A DNA stretch of 64,000 nt from Chiridota heheva. Its lineage: Eukaryota; Echinodermata; Holothuroidea; Apodida; Chiridotidae. The translations under genes and the position numbers were made by a program. Below are positions 60,000 to 64,000 of this stretch, in pieces; position 1 is the stretch's first letter; each line of letters opens with the position of its first letter. Below the pieces are notes generated by a model that saw only the letters and a program-made list of their open reading frames with translations, made no database searches and had not been told where the DNA came from. Location: the NCBI GenBank assembly GCA_020152595.1, contig JAIGNY010002015.1, positions 290,001 to 354,000 on the forward strand. Direction: 5' to 3'.

Positions 60000-60940
60000 C
60001 AAATTTACCAGGTTATTGACCGCATTACCTGATTACTAGCAGTGACTACATTTCCATGTGTCTGCATTTCAGCCAGTGTCTACATTCCCTTCAGTGACTG
60101 CATTTCCCCAAATAACTGCATTTCCCAGAATACCGGCAGTAACTACATTTTCCCCAGCAGTCTGGCAGCATGCCTATTAATGGGAACATCTTTCTACATG
60201 GAAGCCGCCATTTTGTGATATTTCCCATGATCCTTTGCTATCCTACCGTATTGCCTTATGCAATGTAACAAATTTGAAATACGTCTGAGAAAAATATCTT
60301 TGCTTGGGGAAACTTAAAACGTGTGAAAATACCTTTATTACTATCATGGCTAAAACTTTTCCACTCCCATTTGATATGTTCACCAAGCCGTTTTCGAAAT
60401 AATAGAGGTAGGCTTTTTGACGCGAAGCAGCCATTTTGAAAATTCAAATGTTTTTCAACACAATGATTTTTAATATTTTAAGTACATAAATTAGAAACTG
60501 ATATTTTATCGCAACATCTAAACAATATGGCTGCATGACTTCAATATTCTCGTGTGTTATAAATGTTCCTACTACAGGCATGCTGCCGGACTCAGTCAGC
60601 CAGTGACTCCGCTTCCCACCAGTGACTCAATTTTCCCCTGACTAAATTTCCCTACAGTTGCTCCATTTCCCTGAGTAACTGCACTCCTGGCAGTAACTAC
60701 ATTTCCCCGTGATTGCATTCCAGCCACTGCCCCAAGGAACTGCATTTCCCCAGTGACTGCATTCCAGCCACTGCCCCCAAGTGACTGCATTTCTCCAGTG
60801 ACTGCATTTCCTCCTGAGTGATTGCATATCCTCCGATTAACTACATTACGACAGTGACTGCATTCCCTCCACTGACAGAATTTCCTCCGAGTGACTGCAT
60901 TCCTCCAGTGACTGCGCTTCCCCCGAGCCTGATTGAAGGC
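60000..60940. repeat. Minisatellite (CAGTGACTGCATTTCC), split into two blocks
   Basis: Units of about 17-24 bp with core CAGTGACTGCATTTCC and variants (CAGTAACTACATTTCC, CAGTGACTCAATTTTCC) occur at about 60040-60157 and 60594-60940. They are separated by a 436-bp inverted-repeat element. Confidence 0.88.
60158..60593. mobile_element. 436-bp inverted-repeat element inserted in the minisatellite
   Basis: CAGTCTGGCAGCATGCCTAT at the left is mirrored by TACAGGCATGCTGCCGGACT at the right, with GGAACAT and ATGTTCC following inward. No coding capacity and no clear target duplication, perhaps because the target is itself repetitive. Confidence 0.7.
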
Positions 60941-61851
60941 TGCATGTGACTACCCCCTCCCCCTTTCTTCCATCCCCACACACATTTTCCTGGGGGAAGA
61001 GACATTTAAGTGATCTGAGCGTGATATCACGGATATGTCGATATCATAACCCACACAATTTTAGAGATGCATGTGTGTGTGCATACTTTTATTTTTGGGA
61101 TGATTGATAGTTTATATCCCCTTTTGGGCCCAAAGGGACTCAAAAACTTGACCAAACGGGAACATTGAAAATCGTTGTAGGCTTATTTCGATCATATACG
61201 TCGTCAAAATTGTGACCTATAAAATATTTTGGGGCACGGGACACGGAGTGAAATTCATGAAGGGCACTTTGTAGTACAGTATGACGTCACTTTGGTGAGC
61301 ATAGTGCAAAACAATCTTAAGTAACGCATTAAAAAAAAAAAAAAAAAAACTTCACTGACATAAAGGGGCACTTCTGGTCCCACTTTCACGTGCAATCAGT
61401 CAGTACAATGACAGGGGCGTCGGAAGAGGTTTCAGATTGATCAGGCAGGGGTCTCCCGGCGAATATTTTTTTGGTTTGAAAATTGGTGCCAGGAAATGCA
61501 ATTCCCGGCTTTAAGCACTCAGTAATATGGCATGTATGGGGCATTTCGTGGAGAAAATCAGCATCGCTTCAAGTCTTGTCATACACTGACATTTGTCATA
61601 GATATGGCTTTTTGACATAATTAAAGCTAATAGATCATTTTTCAAATTACACTGAATTATAATTGTAACTATATATATTACGGAGATCGCGCAGGCAACA
61701 TTGTTATTTGTAAACAAACTGGATTTTATGTGCAAGAGTGATATAGACTATACTTTAGCATTTGACGGTGGTATAAACTACAATTTTGACTTGGAAAATA
61801 CATCAATGGGATTGAAAATAGATTCTTGAGTATAAATCAACTAGAAATTAA
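60941..61851. other. No gene seen
   Basis: Includes a 20-base A run at about 61331-61350 and a hAT-like start CAGGGGCGTCGGAAG near 61411 without a confirmed partner. Confidence 0.4.
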
Positions 61852-62451
61852 TGATTAGTTCAGTGGTCAAGCAAGTATATCTTATATGAAAGAGGACTTT
61901 AATAGAAACAACATGATGAAGAACTGAAGAAACTATTTCAATATCTTATTCCGTTAACTGGTTAAGGGGATATTCAAGTTTGAAGCTCGGTCTGATCTGT
62001 GTAGAAACGACTGGTGTAGTAAGTCTACTATGGAAAGTTGACTGTCTTTATCCTCACATTCTTAACAATTGTTAATGTATTTTAAAGAAAGTTTATTTAA
62101 TTGTGTCACTATTTTAATTATTTTTTCCTCAACCTTTCTTTTTAAGTATATTATAAATAATCTTCCCAGATTCAGCTTTGCTACTTTTTGACATATCCCA
62201 TGGTTTTTAAGCCACAAAGTCGCAGGACAAAATATAATAGAATACATAAAGACTGAGGAATCTGAGGCTATGACATCCCAACTAGCTTACTAGTGTGATT
62301 CAGTCGTTCATTTTTACACGAATGATACCAAACTTTAAACTTAGATATCTCCTTCACGGAATAAGATTTTTGAAAGCTTTCTGCACACTTTTGTTTATTT
62401 TGAAGTTCTCTTTCATATTAGATAAACTTCTTCAACCACCGAACTATTCCT
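61852..62451. mobile_element. 600-bp TTAA-flanked foldback element (family A)
   Basis: TTAA at 61848-61851 and 62452-62455. Ends are TGATTAGTTCAGTGGTC and ACCACCGAACTATTCCT. ATATGAAAGAGGACTTTAAT is mirrored by a TTTTGAAGTTCTCTTTCATAT-like arm. The interior CATATCCCATGG matches the 16401 and 47382 copies. It directly abuts the LINE remnant that follows. Confidence 0.85.
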
Positions 62452-62455
62452 TTAA

Positions 62456-63900
62456 GTTATAAATTCTTCATTTTTATCAATGATTTGCCCAATGAGATTA
62501 AAGAAGCAAAATTAGATATATATGCAGATGATACAACTATTCACACTGCGGCAAACGATATTCAAATTACTTCTGATAGACTTAACATGACAACAACCAA
62601 ACTTACAACATGGTTAAGGAAAAACAAACTCGTTCTCAAAGTCAAAAAGACTTAAATATTGATGATTGGGTCATCACAAAAAATGAATGGATTAAATAGT
62701 AAGCCAAATGTAAGATTAATAGTAGAAATTGTCGAATCAGCTAAAACCTTGGGTGCTGAAATTGACTGTAATCTTAACTGTAAAAAACATGTTGTCTGTA
62801 TCTTTAAACTTTCAAGCAGCAAGTCGTCACTTATCAGGCGGTTCAAATTTAACGTATATACCCCTAAAAGAATTATCGCTATTATTCAACGCTTTTCTCA
62901 TGCCCCATTTAAAGGCCATTTATCGTGATTGAAATATGGCGGCGTTCAATTTATTCCAAAACGACACTGATTGACCTATCAATGTACGTGCACATTGTAC
63001 CATTGTGTTTCGACCAATCAAAACACAGATTGAATTGCATTTACCTCGTACGTTAGAGACGACAGCTGGTCTTTAAATTCTTTTTCTCCTGTATGGAATC
63101 ATAGGAGTAATACAAACGTGTAAAAATTATTTAAGGTTCAGAAGAGAGCAGCTAGATTGATTACTGGATCGAGGTGGGACTCCAATTCATCAGAATTATT
63201 ACGTGTATTAAATTGGACCCCATTGCTAGAGAAGCTTCTGTGTAACGATCTTATAATGTTATATAAATGTAGAAATAATCTGTCCTGCTTGTCTATTAAA
63301 CAGTATTACCGTATTTGATGAAAGTAATGGCCACCATACAAGACAAAGTAAAAACGGGCATTTTGAAACTCCCAAAATGCAGAACTGAAATGTACGAACG
63401 ACCCTTCTTTTTTATGGCACCCAAATTATGGAATATCCTGGTTAATGAAATTAAAGCATGCAAAACCCTTAAATTCTTCAAATGTCATCTTCGTCGTATC
63501 AATATTATTGAAATTATTACCAGGTCAACTAGTTTTTAATTCCTTGCATAATTACCGTTTTAAAGCGCCTTTTTTTTATTATTAAGATACTTTTGTCATT
63601 TCACTCATTATCAATTATATTCTTGTTTAAGTATCTTGCTTTCTACTTTTATATTATTATGCTTTAAATCATTTTAGCAATTTTTAAAATGATTCGTATT
63701 TATTTCTTTTTAATTTATTTTGACTGTCACTTTCATTATTTTATTCATACCAAGTATTATGCTTACTCGTTTTTAAGTTCAATGTTTTATACTTTCTGTA
63801 CTTTAATAATCTTTTTTGTATACAAGAGGGCCTTGTGGAAGACCAGCACTGTTGCTGAACAGTTCACCCTGTATAAATTTGTGAAATAAATAAATATAAT
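62456..63900 (+). pseudogene. 5'-truncated, decayed LINE (CR1/L2-like reverse transcriptase to 3' tail)
   Basis: Starts inside the reverse transcriptase: FFIFINDLPNEIKEAKLDI, then the catalytic YADD box (YADDTTIH, 62521-62544), LTTWLRKNKLVLKV, a stop, AKTLGAEIDCNLN, IAIIQRFSHAPFK, VQKRAARLITGSRWDS, LLRVLNWTPLLEKLLCNDLI and LPKCRTEMYERPFFFMAPKL. Stops and frame changes break it into at least four pieces, so it is inactive. The 3' end has CTTGTGGAAGACCAGCACTG, a CCTGTATAAATTTGTGAAAT stretch and a short AAATAAATA tail near 63885-63895, as in CR1/L2-type elements. The 5' part is absent, or was displaced by the adjacent foldback element. Confidence 0.88.
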
Positions 63901-64000
63901 CAAATACAATATCTCCAATTCTCAGACAATCATGGACAAAAGCCTTGGCCCGTTTCCCCTTTTCTGCCATAACTCGTTTCCCCTTCTGCCATAACTCGTT
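63901..64000. other. Right edge: start of another repeat
   Basis: CTCAGACAATCATGGACAAA resembles the motif at 58755 (CTCAGACAATCAGCGACAAA). CCCCTTTTCTGCCATAACTC and CCCCTTCTGCCATAACTC are two adjacent copies of a short repeat cut by the window end. Confidence 0.45.

Noticed and set aside
61331-61350. Poly(A) tail of a retrocopy
   Set aside because: An isolated A run; no gene-like sequence precedes it and no target duplication was recognised.

Overview
The window is eukaryotic nuclear DNA: AT-rich, intron-bearing and packed with microsatellites, minisatellites, SINEs, LINE fragments and foldback DNA transposons. No prokaryotic operons, CRISPR arrays or rRNA genes are visible. The gene content (an SLC5 transporter, a LYRM1 orthologue) and tRNA-headed SINEs suggest a marine invertebrate deuterostome, possibly an echinoderm. 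That is inference; no species can be read from the sequence.

Only two genes are well supported. The first, at 1519-4357 (+), is a complete two-exon SLC5-family sodium:solute symporter of 596 aa, of monocarboxylate/multivitamin-transporter type. The second, at 37863-48005 (+), is the LYR-motif protein LYRM1 in three coding exons with introns of about 7.9 and 1.9 kb. Its apparent start codon is one base out of frame with the rest.

A second SLC5 copy lies inverted at 22272-26700 (-). It keeps the intron at nearly the same length, so it arose by DNA duplication rather than retroposition. It has lost its 5' end, carries frameshifts and stops, and its second exon is split by a 1.95-kb hAT transposon that itself contains a 440-bp hAT-like element.

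The rest is repeats. 1-9.5 kb: SLC5 gene, small foldback elements, a 20-bp minisatellite and long (AT)n. 10-17 kb: an (ATT)n tract and foldback elements. 18-31 kb: LINE remnants, the SLC5 pseudogene, a SINE. 33-36 kb: a TTAA-flanked foldback with a nested SINE, and a hAT-like element carrying a 27-bp minisatellite. 37-50 kb: LYRM1, flanked on both sides by one satellite family whose units repeatedly contain an exact SOX-OCT composite motif. 50-64 kb: minisatellites, a SINE, a long foldback element and two LINE remnants. Families seen more than once are TTAA-flanked foldbacks (two families), CAGTTCGGGAGC foldbacks with 5-bp target duplications, and one tRNA-derived SINE family.
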